Source of the DNA: Thiobacillus sp.
GTDB lineage: Bacteria; Pseudomonadota; Gammaproteobacteria; Burkholderiales; Thiobacillaceae
Direction: 5' to 3'
Length of the DNA stretch: 64,000 bases
NCBI GenBank assembly: GCA_019459055.1
Contig: JAIBEI010000033.1
Coordinates: forward strand, 1 to 64,000
Shown: in pieces, positions 52,807 through 62,846 of the stretch
Layout: each line of letters starts with the position of its first letter
Position numbering within the stretch: position 1 is the first letter of the stretch
Program-made: the position numbers and the translations under genes
The notes under the pieces: model-generated
The model's database searches: none
Told to the model about the DNA's origin: nothing
The model's input: the letters and a program-made list of their open reading frames with translations, nothing else

Positions 52807-54663
52807 ATGGCCATGCCCTTGCTCGACACCCTCGATACGCCGGCCGACCTGCGTGCCCTGGCGCCCGCCGACCTGCCGCAACTCGCCGCCGAACTGCGCG
52901 AATTCCTGATGGAATCGGTTGCCCGCACCGGCGGCCACCTCGCCTCCAACCTCGGCACGGTGGAACTGACTCTCGCGCTGCATTATGTGTTCGACACCCC
53001 GGCGGACCGCATCGTGTGGGACGTCGGCCACCAGACCTATGTGCACAAGATCCTCACCGGGCGCCGCGCGGCGATGGCCGGCCTGCGCCAGGGGGGCGGC
53101 ATCGCCGGCTTTCCGCGCCGTGCCGAAAGCGAGTACGACGCCTTCGGCGTCGGCCATTCCAGCACCTCGATCTCGGCCGCGCTCGGCATGGCCGAGGCCT
53201 TTCATCAGCTGGGCTCCAGCCAGCGCGCGGTGGCAGTCATCGGCGACGGCGCGATGACCGCCGGCATGGCGTTCGAGGCGCTGAACAATGCCGGCGCCAC
53301 CGATCTGCCCTTGCTGGTGGTGCTGAACGACAACGACATGTCGATTTCGCCCAACGTCGGTGCGCTCAACAATTACCTGGCGCGCCTGATGTCGGGCAAG
53401 TTCTATGCGGCCGCGCGCCGCGCCGGCGAGAAAGTGCTGTCGGTCGCGCCGCCGATCCGCGAGCTGGCCAAGCGCGCCGAGGAACACATGAAGGGCATGG
53501 TGACGCCGGGCACGCTGTTCGAGGAATTCGGCTTCAATTACATCGGCCCGATCGACGGCCACGACCTCGACGTGCTGCTCGACACCCTCTCCAACATCAA
53601 GCAGTTGAGCGGCCCGCAGTTCCTCCACGTGGTCACCAAAAAAGGCAAGGGCTACAAGCCCGCCGAAGCCAATCCCTGCCTGTATCACGGCGTTTCGTGT
53701 TTCGACCCGGAAAATGGCGTCGCCCAGAAAGCCGGCGCCAAACCCACCTACACCCAGGTGTTCGGCGACTGGCTGTGCGACATGGCCGCCGCCGACACGC
53801 GGCTGGTCGGCATCACCCCGGCGATGCGCGAAGGCTCAGGCTTGGTGCGCTTCTCGGAGGAATTCCCGAAGCGCTATTTCGACGTCGGCATCGCCGAGCA
53901 GCACGCGCTGACCTTTGCCGCCGGTCTCGCCTGCGAGGGCGTGAAACCGGTGGTGGCGATCTATTCGACCTTTCTGCAGCGCGCCTACGACCAGCTGATC
54001 CACGACATCGCGCTGCAGGACCTGCCGGTGATGCTGGCGATCGACCGCGCCGGGCTGGTCGGCGCCGACGGCCCCACCCACGCCGGCAGTTTTGATTTGA
54101 GTTTCCTGCGCTGCATTCCCAACATGCTGATTGCTGCGCCCTCCGACGAGAACGAGTGCCGCCGCCTGCTGACCACGGCGTTCCTGCACAACGGTCCGTC
54201 GGCGGTGCGCTACCCGCGCGGCAGCGGCGGCGGCGCCGCAATCGACCCCGGCCTCGATCCGGTCGAAATCGGCAAGGGCGTGCTGCGCCGCAGCGGCCGC
54301 GAGGTGGCGCTGATCGCCTTCGGCAGCCTCGTCGCACCGGCTCTTCAAGCTGCCGAGGCGCTCGACGCCAGCGTGGCCGACATGCGTTTCGTCAAACCGC
54401 TGGATCTCGACCTGCTGCGCGAACTGGCGCAAACCCACCACCTGCTGGTCACGCTGGAGGAAAATGCGGTGGCAGGCGGCGCCGGCGCCGGGGTGGCCGA
54501 GGCGCTGGCCGGGCTCGGCATTCCGGTTCCCGTGCTGCACCTGGGACTGCCCGACACCTTCATCGAGCATGGCGACCCGGTCAGGATGCTGGCCGCCTGC
54601 GGGCTCGACGCTGCAGGCATCGAACAAGCCGTGCGCGGAAGGACAACCCTATTACCCGAGTAG
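52807..54663 (+). CDS. dxs: 1-deoxy-D-xylulose-5-phosphate synthase
   Basis: 618 residues. Thiamine-diphosphate motif [18 protein letters not shown], catalytic [12 protein letters not shown] loop, and the transketolase pyrimidine-binding part ([12 protein letters not shown]). First enzyme of the MEP isoprenoid route; feeds ispA. Start at ATG 52807, two bases after the ispA stop; the open frame further upstream is not coding. Confidence 0.96.
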   Translation: MAMPLLDTLDTPADLRALAPADLPQLAAELREFLMESVARTGGHLASNLGTVELTLALHYVFDTPADRIVWDVGHQTYVHKILTGRRAAMAGLRQGGGIAGFPRRAESEYDAFGVGHSSTSISAALGMAEAFHQLGSSQRAVAVIGDGAMTAGMAFEALNNAGATDLPLLVVLNDNDMSISPNVGALNNYLARLMSGKFYAAARRAGEKVLSVAPPIRELAKRAEEHMKGMVTPGTLFEEFGFNYIGPIDGHDLDVLLDTLSNIKQLSGPQFLHVVTKKGKGYKPAEANPCLYHGVSCFDPENGVAQKAGAKPTYTQVFGDWLCDMAAADTRLVGITPAMREGSGLVRFSEEFPKRYFDVGIAEQHALTFAAGLACEGVKPVVAIYSTFLQRAYDQLIHDIALQDLPVMLAIDRAGLVGADGPTHAGSFDLSFLRCIPNMLIAAPSDENECRRLLTTAFLHNGPSAVRYPRGSGGGAAIDPGLDPVEIGKGVLRRSGREVALIAFGSLVAPALQAAEALDASVADMRFVKPLDLDLLRELAQTHHLLVTLEENAVAGGAGAGVAEALAGLGIPVPVLHLGLPDTFIEHGDPVRMLAACGLDAAGIEQAVRGRTTLLPE

Positions 54664-54705
54664 TTTACTCAACTACTCAGGCAGTTTATACTCGGTCTAA
54701 ACTGC
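54658..54705 (+). promoter_or_regulatory. Two consecutive dyads before folE2
   Basis: GAGTAGTT-TACTC-AACTACTC (54658-54678) overlaps the dxs stop; GCAGTTTA, 9 bp, TAAACTGC (54681-54705) follows 3 bases later. The second is an 8-bp perfect inverted repeat and may be an operator. It does not match the usual Zur consensus. Confidence 0.4.
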
Positions 54706-54742
54706 ACTCAGCCATGTCTGATATCACATCAAGGAGCCCGCC

Positions 54743-55555
54743 ATGAACCAGATTTGCGACACTGCCGTATGCATGCCAGACGTGCAAAGCTCGGCTGACA
54801 CGCGTCAAATCGCCATCGACAAGGTCGGCATCAAGAGCATCCGCCATCCGGTCCGGGTGGCCGACAAGAGCGACGGCGTCCAGCACACCATCGCCGACTT
54901 CAACATGTATGTATATCTGCCCCACAACTTCAAGGGCACGCACATGTCGCGCTTCATCGAAATTCTCAACACGCGCGAGCGCGAGATTTCGGTCGAGAAT
55001 TTCGAAGGCATGCTGCGTCAGATGGTCGAGCTCCTGGAGGCCGAATCGGGCTACATCGAGATGAGCTTCCCCTACTTCATCAACAAGACCGCGCCGATCT
55101 CCGGCGTGCAGAGCCTGATGGATTACGAGGTCACCTTCATCGGCTCCATCGAAAACGGCGAATTCGCCCATATCACCAAGGTGGTGGTGCCAGTAACCTC
55201 GCTGTGCCCGTGCTCGAAGAAGATCTCCGACTACGGTGCGCACAACCAGCGCTCGCACGTCACCGTCTCGGCCAGAACCAACGGCTTCCTGTGGATCGAG
55301 GATCTGGTGCGCAAGGTCGAGGACCAGGCCTCGTGCGAACTGTTCGGTCTGTTGAAGCGCCCCGACGAGAAATACGTCACCGAGCGCGCCTACGACAACC
55401 CGAAATTCGTCGAGGACATCGTGCGCGACGTCGCCGCCGCGATGAACGACGAGCCGCTGATCGATTCGTATGTGGTGGAAGCGGAGAACTTCGAGTCCAT
55501 CCACAACCACTCGGCGTATGCGCTGATCGAACGTGACAAACGGACCAAGGCGTAA
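54743..55555 (+). CDS. folE2: GTP cyclohydrolase FolE2
   Basis: 270 residues. The family signature [20 protein letters not shown] and HSAYALIER are present. Makes dihydroneopterin triphosphate from GTP like FolE, but uses other metals, often under zinc limitation. Redundant with folE at 3861. Start at ATG 54743, preceded by AAGGAG. The stop codon lies inside a 17-bp hairpin (55537-55573). Confidence 0.92.
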   Translation: MNQICDTAVCMPDVQSSADTRQIAIDKVGIKSIRHPVRVADKSDGVQHTIADFNMYVYLPHNFKGTHMSRFIEILNTREREISVENFEGMLRQMVELLEAESGYIEMSFPYFINKTAPISGVQSLMDYEVTFIGSIENGEFAHITKVVVPVTSLCPCSKKISDYGAHNQRSHVTVSARTNGFLWIEDLVRKVEDQASCELFGLLKRPDEKYVTERAYDNPKFVEDIVRDVAAAMNDEPLIDSYVVEAENFESIHNHSAYALIERDKRTKA

Positions 55556-55573
55556 CACGCCTTGGTCCGTTTG
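55537..55573 (+). other. Perfect 17-bp inverted repeat spanning the folE2 stop
   Basis: Left arm CAAACGGACCAAGGCGT (55537-55553), loop AAC, right arm the exact complement. The stop codon TAA lies in the arm/loop. No T-run follows, so it is not a usual terminator; it would form a very stable hairpin in the mRNA. Confidence 0.6.
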
Positions 55574-55662
55574 CGGCGCAGGCTAACGTGAGCGAAGCGA
55601 ACGTTAAGCGCAGCGGCCGTAGCCACAAGCGGAAAATCGCCTGATCTTTGCTACTCTAAAAA

Positions 55663-55690
55663 AACAAGGCCTGCAATTGCAGGCCTTGTT
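55663..55690 (-). terminator. 28-bp perfect palindrome, terminator of the retropepsin-like gene
   Basis: AACAAGGCCTGCA and its complement form a perfect palindrome. Read leftward it is followed by a T-run (A-run at 55657-55664 on the plus strand), right after the 55710 gene stop; bidirectional use is possible. Confidence 0.8.
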
Positions 55691-55709
55691 GCATTCCGGC
55701 AGCCCGAAA

Positions 55710-56360
55710 TCAGTAACGCTGCGTCAGCGTCATGGTCTGGCCTTCACGCTTCATTTCCATCCGGTTCAGAAAACTCATTCCCAGCAACGGCACATTGAGG
55801 CCGCCCTCCACCACCATGCCGTCCACCTGGTTCAGCATAATGCTGCCGACCTTGACGGTATTGAACTTGACCCGCCAGGCACGCACCATGCCTGCGGCGG
55901 TGCCAACGCCGACGGCCTGCCCGGCCTTGTAGTCGAGTCCGATGCGTTTGGCCTCGGCGGCATTGATGGCGATGGTGGTGGCGCCGGTGTCGACCAGGAA
56001 ACGCATCGGGTAGCCATTCAGCGACCCGGCGGCCGCGAAGTGGCCGCGCGCGTCGGCGGTAAGCGATACGCTCTGGCGTTCGGCCGTCGCTGTACCGCCG
56101 GCAAACGATTGCCCCATGCCGAGGGTGCGGCGCTTGCCGTCGACATCGAAACTGGCGCCATCCGAATCCGCAGCGAGCAGCTTCACGCCCTGAACCGTCT
56201 GCCCCACACTCAGGATGCGCGACTTGCCGCCGTCGATGCTGACGATGGCCTTGTCCTTGAACAAGCCCATCACCGACACGCTGGTCGCCCAGGCCGCCGT
56301 GCATGCCAGTGCGCCAGCAGCTAAGATGGTGGCGATTGATTTCTTGCTGAGAGCCATCAT
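55710..56360 (-). CDS. Retropepsin-like aspartic protease (TIGR02281 type)
   Basis: About 216 residues. Signal-like N-terminus (AAGALACTAAWA), a middle domain, then a retropepsin fold with the catalytic FLVDTGATTIAI motif near residue 120 and flap/C-terminal LLGMSFLNRM. Bacterial single-domain aspartic proteases of this type dimerise and are periplasmic. The start is either of two adjacent Met and overlaps the divergent gene. Confidence 0.82.
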   Translation of the reverse strand: MMALSKKSIATILAAGALACTAAWATSVSVMGLFKDKAIVSIDGGKSRILSVGQTVQGVKLLAADSDGASFDVDGKRRTLGMGQSFAGGTATAERQSVSLTADARGHFAAAGSLNGYPMRFLVDTGATTIAINAAEAKRIGLDYKAGQAVGVGTAAGMVRAWRVKFNTVKVGSIMLNQVDGMVVEGGLNVPLLGMSFLNRMEMKREGQTMTLTQRY

Positions 56361-57069
56361 GGATCCTGTTCTGATTTTGCGTCATTTCCCGATCGAAGGG
56401 CCGGGATACTTCACCACGTTCCTGGATCGCCACGGCATCCCCTGGCAGCTGGTGCGCATCGACGCCGGCGACGCGGTGCCCGACAAGCTTAACGGCATTT
56501 CCGGCATCTGCTTGATGGGCGGGCCGATGAGCGTGAACGACGATCTGCCCTCGATCCCACCTGAACTGGCCCTGATCCGCCAGGCGGTCGCGGCGGCCAT
56601 CCCGGTCATCGGCCACTGTCTTGGCGGACAGATGATGGCCAAGGCGCTGGGCGGAACGGTCGGCGCCAATCCGGTCAAGGAAATCGGCTGGGCCGACGTC
56701 CGCATCACCGACGCCGACGCTGCGCGCCCCTGGCTGGGCGATGCCGCAACCCCCATGCCGGCCTTCCACTGGCATGGCGAAACCTTCACGCTGCCGCCGG
56801 GCGCCACCCGCATCCTCGAAAGCACCTGGTGCGCCAACCAGGCCTTTGTGCTGGACGATCGCCATATCGGCATGCAATGCCACGTCGAAATGACGCCCGA
56901 ACTCATCGCCAGCTGGTGCGAGCACGGCGCCGACGAAATCGCCGCCAGCGACAGCCCCGGCGTGCAATCGCCCGCAGCCATCCAGGCGGATTTGCCCGCC
57001 CGCATCGCCCAGCTTCACCAACTGGCCGACAAAATTTATTCCCGCTGGATTCAAGGGCTTAGGAAATAA
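56359..57069 (+). CDS. Class I glutamine amidotransferase (GMP synthase-like)
   Basis: 236 residues. Catalytic Cys in GHCLGGQMMAKALGG, and the His/Glu pair in CHVEMTPEL, with MGGPMSV for the oxyanion. Related to GuaA-type amidotransferase domains standing alone; substrate unknown. Start ATG 56359, which overlaps the start codon of the leftward retropepsin gene. Confidence 0.85.
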   Translation: MDPVLILRHFPIEGPGYFTTFLDRHGIPWQLVRIDAGDAVPDKLNGISGICLMGGPMSVNDDLPSIPPELALIRQAVAAAIPVIGHCLGGQMMAKALGGTVGANPVKEIGWADVRITDADAARPWLGDAATPMPAFHWHGETFTLPPGATRILESTWCANQAFVLDDRHIGMQCHVEMTPELIASWCEHGADEIAASDSPGVQSPAAIQADLPARIAQLHQLADKIYSRWIQGLRK

Positions 57070-57174
57070 TCGCGCCACCTTCCCGGAAAGGCGCTAACGG
57101 CCGCATCGCGCAGCGTAAGATAATGACCGGCGTTGCATCCAGCCTGCAAAGCCTCACCTGATAACGGAGTCCCC

Positions 57175-57588
57175 ATGCCAAACGTCGATTACGCCAACTT
57201 CGATTTCGGAGAACGCCTGAACGGCTTCATCCAGGAAGTGATGAATTACGGCGGCGCGCCCCGCACCGAAGCCGATCTCACCGAAGGCCAGAAAGTCTTC
57301 GTGCGCGCGGTCAAGCGCGAGATGGTCAAATACGCCGACCCCAACCGCCAGGGCTATCCGCGCAACCTGCTGGAACAGATGGAGTCCTTCACCCGCACCA
57401 TCGGCGACCTACACAACTCCTATTTCGACGCAGGCATGCGCAGGGTCAGCGACTGTCTGTACAACCGCTGGAAAATGCTCTACGAAGAAACCAAAAAACT
57501 GGCTGCAACCGGAGGCGACACCCAACCCGCCTGGGTTGACGTCATCAGGACGGAACAGACCGACATGCCCGCCTTTTTCGACGCATAA
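57175..57588 (+). CDS. Conserved hypothetical protein
   Basis: 137 residues, hydrophilic, with GYPRNLLEQMESF and YNRWKMLYEETKKLA helices. No signal or membrane segment. Ribosome site GGAG precedes ATG 57175. Followed by a strong terminator, so it is a single-gene unit. Unknown function. Confidence 0.55.
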   Translation: MPNVDYANFDFGERLNGFIQEVMNYGGAPRTEADLTEGQKVFVRAVKREMVKYADPNRQGYPRNLLEQMESFTRTIGDLHNSYFDAGMRRVSDCLYNRWKMLYEETKKLAATGGDTQPAWVDVIRTEQTDMPAFFDA

Positions 57589-57605
57589 AGCCTTGTTTCG
57601 CTTGC

Positions 57606-57632
57606 AAAAAGCCCGGTTTTTCCGGGCTTTTT
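57606..57632 (+). terminator. Intrinsic terminator (bidirectional)
   Basis: AAAAAGCCCGG TTTTT CCGGGCTTTTT: 11-bp stem with T-tracts on both strands. Confidence 0.9.
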
Positions 57633-57754
57633 CGTCACCGCCACCCCATATCAAACCCGCTTATCCTCAAATAAAAATAAAGGATTATTCAGGCGTCAAC
57701 CCCAGTGCTATGCTGCCCCGACTCTAATACCCCCACACAGTCTAAGGAGACAGC

Positions 57755-58963
57755 ATGTCCAAACTGGTACGCCCACACGGTGGCGGTGAACTCAAACCCC
57801 TGCTGCTGACGGGCGCCGCACTCGCCGCCGAAAAAACCCGTGCTGCTTCGCTGCCCAAGGTCACGATGAGCTCGCGTGAAACCGGTGACCTCATCATGCT
57901 GGGCATCGGCGGTTTCACCCCGCTGGAAGGCTACATGACCCATGCCGACTGGGAAGGCGTGTGTGACGGCTACAAAATGGCCAGCGGCCTGTTCTGGCCG
58001 ATCCCGGTCACCCTGTCGACCGATGACGAGGCCATCAAGGCCGGTGACGACGTCGCACTGATCGATGCCGAGACCGGCGACATCATGGGCACCATGAAGG
58101 TGACCGAAAAATACACCATCGACAAGGCCCACGAGTGCATGCAGGTCTACAAGACCACCGACATGGAACACCCCGGCGTCAAGATGGTCATGGCCCAGGG
58201 CAAATACAACCTGGCCGGCCCGGTCAAGGTGCTATCCACCGGCAGCTTCAAGGAAGAATACGGCGATCAGTTCATGACCCCGGCCGAAACCCGTGCCGCG
58301 TTCGAAAAAATGGGCTGGTCCAAGATTGCCGCCTTCCAGACGCGCAACCCGATGCACCGTTCGCACGAGTACCTGGCCAAGATCGCCATCGAGACCATGG
58401 ATGGCGTGCTGGTTCACTCCCTGCTGGGCGCGCTGAAGCCGGGCGACATCCCCGCCGAAGTGCGTTCCGAAGCCATCAGCGTGCTGGTCGAAAACTACTT
58501 CGCCCCCAACACCGTGATCCAGGCCGGCTACCCGCTGGACATGCGCTATGCCGGTCCGCGCGAAGCGCTGCTGCACGCGCTGTTCCGCCAGAACTACGGC
58601 TGCTCGCACCTGATCGTCGGCCGCGACCACGCCGGCGTGGGCGACTACTACGGCCCGTTCGACGCACAGAAGATCTTCGACGAAATCCCCAAGGGCTCGC
58701 TCGAAACCGTCAACATGAACATCGACTGGACCTTCTGGTGCAACAAGTGCGGCGGCATGGCCTCGCAGCGCACCTGCCCGCACACCAAGGACGACCGCAT
58801 CCTGCTGTCCGGCACCAAGGTGCGTTCGATGCTATCCGAAGGCCAGGATCTGCCGGTCGAATTCAGCCGTCCCGAGGTCGCCAAGGTGCTGCAGAAGTAC
58901 TACGCCGGTCTTTCCGCGGAACAGAACGTCAAGATCGAGTTGAAAGGCCACTCGGCTGCTTGA
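57755..58963 (+). CDS. sat: Sulfate adenylyltransferase (dissimilatory)
   Basis: 402 residues. ATP-sulfurylase motif [12 protein letters not shown] and [12 protein letters not shown] are visible. In sulfur oxidisers it runs towards ATP plus sulfate from APS and pyrophosphate, giving substrate-level phosphorylation. No APS-kinase domain. Start ATG 57755 after AAGGAG. A short hairpin follows; aprBA is 183 bases downstream on the same strand. Confidence 0.96.
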   Translation: MSKLVRPHGGGELKPLLLTGAALAAEKTRAASLPKVTMSSRETGDLIMLGIGGFTPLEGYMTHADWEGVCDGYKMASGLFWPIPVTLSTDDEAIKAGDDVALIDAETGDIMGTMKVTEKYTIDKAHECMQVYKTTDMEHPGVKMVMAQGKYNLAGPVKVLSTGSFKEEYGDQFMTPAETRAAFEKMGWSKIAAFQTRNPMHRSHEYLAKIAIETMDGVLVHSLLGALKPGDIPAEVRSEAISVLVENYFAPNTVIQAGYPLDMRYAGPREALLHALFRQNYGCSHLIVGRDHAGVGDYYGPFDAQKIFDEIPKGSLETVNMNIDWTFWCNKCGGMASQRTCPHTKDDRILLSGTKVRSMLSEGQDLPVEFSRPEVAKVLQKYYAGLSAEQNVKIELKGHSAA

Positions 58964-58969
58964 TTTTTC

Positions 58970-58991
58970 CATCCGGCAGCAATGCCGGATG
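58970..58991 (+). other. Hairpin after sat
   Basis: CATCCGGC, 6 bases, GCCGGATG, six bases after the sat stop. No T-run follows, so it may protect or process a sat-aprBA mRNA. Confidence 0.45.
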
Positions 58992-59104
58992 GGATATGCC
59001 CTGCTCGCAGCAGCTGTCAACAGGGAAAAGATTTTAGGACACGAGCCTACCGGAAGCGGATTCGCGACACGCCCCGGCCAAGGACGGGTTCAGTTCTAAT
59101 CGGA

Positions 59105-59132
59105 CCGCGACGTACGCGGATTGTTAGCTAAC
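59105..59132 (+). promoter_or_regulatory. Two small dyads before aprB
   Basis: CCGCG-ACGTA-CGCGG (59105-59119) and the palindrome GTTAGCTAAC (59123-59132) lie directly before the TTTAGGAG ribosome site of aprB. Confidence 0.35.
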
Positions 59133-59146
59133 TTTAGGAGACTGTA

Positions 59147-59620
59147 ATGCCAACCTATGTTCGTACCGACAAGTGCGACGGCTGCAAGGGTCAGGACAAG
59201 ACCGCTTGTATGTACATCTGCCCGCACGATCTGATGAAGCTGGACAAGGACGGTTCTGAAACCGGCCATGCCATGCGTGCATTCAACCAGGAGCCCGAGC
59301 AGTGCTGGGAGTGTTATTCCTGCGTGAAGATTTGCCCGCAGCAAGCCATCGAAGTCCGCCATTATGCCGACGTCGTGCCGCTGGGTGGCATGGTTCAGCC
59401 GCTGCGTGGTTCCGACTCCATCATGTGGACGATCAAGTTCCGTAACGGCGTGTTGAAGCGTTTCAAGTTCCCGATCCGCACCACGCCCGAAGGTTCCATT
59501 GACTGCTACGGCGGCAAGCCCATGCCCAAAATGGCTGACATCACATCCACGGGTTCGTTCACCCGGGACATGATGGGTGGTTACCGTCCCGGCAACCCTG
59601 CCGAACTGATCCGTAAGTAA
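59147..59620 (+). CDS. aprB: Adenylylsulfate reductase, beta subunit
   Basis: 157 residues. Ferredoxin-like with eight cysteines in two clusters: CDGCKGQDKTACMYICP and CWECYSCVKICP. Transfers electrons between the AprA flavin and the electron chain. In oxidation AprBA makes APS from sulfite and AMP. Followed 18 bases later by aprA. Confidence 0.96.
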   Translation: MPTYVRTDKCDGCKGQDKTACMYICPHDLMKLDKDGSETGHAMRAFNQEPEQCWECYSCVKICPQQAIEVRHYADVVPLGGMVQPLRGSDSIMWTIKFRNGVLKRFKFPIRTTPEGSIDCYGGKPMPKMADITSTGSFTRDMMGGYRPGNPAELIRK

Positions 59621-59638
59621 TTAAGAGAGGTAAACGAA

Positions 59639-61660
59639 ATGGCTGGAGAATTTGGTAATCCCGAAGTAGTCCAGGAGGAAGTAGACATTCTCCTGATCGG
59701 CGGTGGCATGGCATGCTGCGGCGCCGGTTACGAAGTCATGCGCTGGGCAGATGCTGCCAAGGCAGAGATGGGCATCGATCTGAAGATCAAGCTGGTCGAC
59801 AAGGCCGCGATGGACCGTTCCGGTGCCGTGGCACAGGGCCTGTCCGCGATCAACACGTACATCGGCTCGGAGCAGGATCCCGCCGACTACGCCCGCATGG
59901 TCTCCAACGACCTGATGGGCATCACCCGCGACGACCTGGCCTACGACCTGGGCCGCAACGTGGACGATTCCGTGCACCTGTTCGAAGAATGGGGCCTGCC
60001 GATCTGGAAAACCGACGAAAACGGCGAGCGTCATGACGGCGCCCAGGGCCTGCCCACGCTGAAAGACGGCGGCAAGCCCGTGCGTTCCGGCAAATGGCAG
60101 ATCATGATCAACGGCGAATCCTACAAATGGATCGTTGCTGAAGCCACCAAAAAAGCACTCGGCATGGATCGCATCGAAGAGCGTATCTTCATCGTCAAGC
60201 TGGTCAACGACAAGAACGACCCGAGCCGCATCGCCGGTGCCGTCGGTTTCTCGACCCGCGACCACAAAGTTGTCGTGTACAAGGCCAAGTCCATTCTGCT
60301 GGCCGCTGGTGGTTGCGTGAACATCTTCCGTCCGCGCTCCGTCGGTGAAGGTACCGGCCGCGCCTGGTACCCGGTGTGGAACGCAGGCTCGACCTACGCG
60401 ATGGCTGCCGAAGCCGGCGCCGAGTTGACCATGATGGAAAACCGCTTCGTTCCCGCCCGCTTCAAGGACGGCTACGGCCCGGTCGGCGCCTGGTTCCTGC
60501 TGTTCAAAGCGCAAGCTGTGAACGCCTACGGCGAAGTCTACATGGTGAAGAACAAGGAACTGCTGAACGACTACCCCCCCTACGGGCAGGCAGCCGTTCC
60601 CGCATCGTGCCTGCGTAACCACCTGATGCTGAAGGAAATGAAAGAAGGCCGCGGTCCCATTTACATGGACACCGTGACTGCTTTGGCAAAACTGCGTGAA
60701 ACGCTGACCCCGCGCGAAGTGAAGCACCTGGAAGCAGAAGCCTGGGAAGACTTCCTCGACATGTGCGTCGGCCAGTGCGGTATCTGGGTGGGCGAGAACA
60801 TCGAGCCGGAGAAGAAGAACTCCGAACTCATGCCGACCGAGCCCTACCTGCTTGGTTCGCACTCCGGTTGCTGCGGCATATGGGTGTCGGGTCCCGAAGA
60901 TCTGGGCGCACCGACCGACGAAGGCCACGCCGACGCGGACAAGATCCCGGCTCACCTGCCCAAGGGCTGGAACTGGGGCTACCGCTCGATGACCACGGTC
61001 AAGGGTCTGTTCACCGCCGGCGACGGCGTGGGCGCATCCGGCCACAAGTTCTCCTCCGGCTCGCACGCCGAAGGCCGCATGTGTGCCAAGTCCATGGTCA
61101 AGTACTGCATCGACAACAAGGATTGGAAACCTGAACTCGACACCTCCGTCGAGCAGCTGGTGGAAGACATCTACAAGCCGGTGCGCACGTACCTCGAGCA
61201 CAAGGACTACACCACGGCGATCGACGTCAACCCCAACTACATCACGCCCAAGATGCTGCAGTTCCGTCTGCAGAAGATCATGGACGAGTACGTTGCAGGT
61301 GTCGCGACCTACTACACGACCAACGCCAACATGCTGGGCGTGGCGGAAGAAAAGCTGAACATGCTGAAGGAAGACGCTGAGAAGATGCGTGCAAAAGACC
61401 TGCACGAACTGCTCCGCGCGTGGGAAAACTATCACCGCATCCTCACGGCCGAAGCCCACATGAAGCACATCCAGTTCCGTCAGGAAAGCCGTTACCCCGG
61501 CTTCTACTACCGCATGGACAAGAACTTTGTCGATGAGGAAAATTGGCATTGTTTCGTGAACTCGATCTACGACAAGAACTCCAAACAGTGGAACTGCTTC
61601 AAGCGCGCCCACGTGGATCTGGTCGACAAGTCCAAGCTGTTCAAGCCCGCTGCTCACTAA
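59639..61660 (+). CDS. aprA: Adenylylsulfate reductase, alpha subunit
   Basis: 673 residues. FAD-binding LLIGGGMACCGAGYE at the start, substrate-side blocks SGAVAQGLSAIN and GVGASGHKFSSGSHAEGR, and the length match AprA. It oxidises sulfite to APS in the sulfur-oxidation pathway (or the reverse). Cytoplasmic, with AprB. Tandem terminators follow (61691-61754). Confidence 0.96.
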   Translation: MAGEFGNPEVVQEEVDILLIGGGMACCGAGYEVMRWADAAKAEMGIDLKIKLVDKAAMDRSGAVAQGLSAINTYIGSEQDPADYARMVSNDLMGITRDDLAYDLGRNVDDSVHLFEEWGLPIWKTDENGERHDGAQGLPTLKDGGKPVRSGKWQIMINGESYKWIVAEATKKALGMDRIEERIFIVKLVNDKNDPSRIAGAVGFSTRDHKVVVYKAKSILLAAGGCVNIFRPRSVGEGTGRAWYPVWNAGSTYAMAAEAGAELTMMENRFVPARFKDGYGPVGAWFLLFKAQAVNAYGEVYMVKNKELLNDYPPYGQAAVPASCLRNHLMLKEMKEGRGPIYMDTVTALAKLRETLTPREVKHLEAEAWEDFLDMCVGQCGIWVGENIEPEKKNSELMPTEPYLLGSHSGCCGIWVSGPEDLGAPTDEGHADADKIPAHLPKGWNWGYRSMTTVKGLFTAGDGVGASGHKFSSGSHAEGRMCAKSMVKYCIDNKDWKPELDTSVEQLVEDIYKPVRTYLEHKDYTTAIDVNPNYITPKMLQFRLQKIMDEYVAGVATYYTTNANMLGVAEEKLNMLKEDAEKMRAKDLHELLRAWENYHRILTAEAHMKHIQFRQESRYPGFYYRMDKNFVDEENWHCFVNSIYDKNSKQWNCFKRAHVDLVDKSKLFKPAAH

Positions 61661-61690
61661 TTCGCAAGAATTAGCCAGGTAGTAAGCTCC

Positions 61691-61754
61691 GGGCGCCGCT
61701 GTTTCAATAACGGCGCCCTTTAAAACCGGGCGCCATCAGGCGCCCGGTTTTTTT
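61691..61754 (+). terminator. Tandem terminators after aprA
   Basis: Hairpin 1: GGGCGCCG..CGGCGCCC (61691-61718) with a short T/A tail. Hairpin 2: a 12-bp stem from AAACCGGGCGCC (61723-61734) with GGCGCCCGGTTT and T-run to 61754. GGGCGCC occurs in both so alternative pairing is possible. Confidence 0.85.
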
Positions 61755-61928
61755 CCACCCTCAATAACAGTGAGGCAGGCAAGGTTTAGCATCCAGCCGA
61801 AAGCGCGTACCCTAAAGGACTCCGATCCGCTATCCGCTAAAGCGCATGCAGAGTCGTATGCCCTACGCACTCCCGTCTGTGTGTTGATTATTTTTGAAGT
61901 GAGGGGCCAAGCCCCACGAGGTTGAACC

Positions 61929-62840
61929 ATGAACGAAGCCGAATTTAAAGACATGATCGACGACTCCCCGTTTGCGGGAAGTCCGGTCAAACCCATCATG
62001 CTGACGGAAGACGCAACGCTGCAGTTCCGCTGCCATCGCGACGTCAAGTGCTGGAACGCCTGCTGCAGCAACATCGACATTCCGCTCACCCCCTACGACA
62101 TCCTGCGCCTGAAAAAACGGCTGGACATGTCGTCCGGCGAATTTCTCAACCAGTATTCGGTGCCGTTCGAGATGGACAAGGACGGCATGCCCGGGGTGAA
62201 ACTGAAGCCAGTCGAAGGCGGCACCGCCTGTCAATTCATGACCCCCGAAGGCTGCGGCGTCTACGAAGATCGGCCGACCTCCTGCCGTTACTACCCGGTG
62301 GCGCTGTTGACCATGCGCCGCTCCGACGAATACGTCGACCGCAGCGCCTATGCCATGGTGAAAGAGCCGCACTGCCTCGGCCATTTCGAGGACAAGACGC
62401 AAACCATCGAGCAATACCGCACCGAACAGGGCGTCGTCGAATACGACGAGAAGGCCCGTGCCTGGCGGCAGCTGGTGGTCAAGCGCAAGTCAGCCGGCCC
62501 TTCCATCGGCAAGCCCTCGCCGATTTCCAACCAGCTGTTCTTCATGGCGAGCTACGACGTCGACCGTTTCCGTGCGTTCGTCATGAGCCCGAGCTTCAAC
62601 GACACCTACAACATTCCAGTCGAGATCATGGCGACATTGATCGCCGACGACGAAGCCCTGCTCGACTTTGGCATGAACTTCCTGCGCCATGCGCTATTCG
62701 GCGAAGATTTTGTCGAGCAGCACCCCGGGGCGTATGAAAAACGTCTGGCACGCAAGCGCGCCCTGGCCGAGCAGGAAAAGGAAGCCGGGTTCCAGAAGAA
62801 GATGGAACTGGAAGACGACAAATATTCAGGCGAACACTGA
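61929..62840 (+). CDS. YkgJ-family cysteine-cluster protein
   Basis: 303 residues. Cysteines: CWNACC near residue 40, [12 protein letters not shown] near 100, and CRYYPV, which together match the CxxxCxxCC YkgJ pattern that may bind zinc or an iron cluster. The start follows GAGGTTGAACC with a small hairpin (GGGGC-CAA-GCCCC) in the leader at about 61902-61914. It sits after aprBA; a role in sulfur or metal handling is inference. Confidence 0.75.
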   Translation: MNEAEFKDMIDDSPFAGSPVKPIMLTEDATLQFRCHRDVKCWNACCSNIDIPLTPYDILRLKKRLDMSSGEFLNQYSVPFEMDKDGMPGVKLKPVEGGTACQFMTPEGCGVYEDRPTSCRYYPVALLTMRRSDEYVDRSAYAMVKEPHCLGHFEDKTQTIEQYRTEQGVVEYDEKARAWRQLVVKRKSAGPSIGKPSPISNQLFFMASYDVDRFRAFVMSPSFNDTYNIPVEIMATLIADDEALLDFGMNFLRHALFGEDFVEQHPGAYEKRLARKRALAEQEKEAGFQKKMELEDDKYSGEH

Positions 62841-62846
62841 ACACCG

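Noticed and set aside
59621..61657. 678-codon antisense ORF over aprA
   Set aside because: Shadow of aprA in a GC-rich genome; no domain match and the plus-strand gene is certain.
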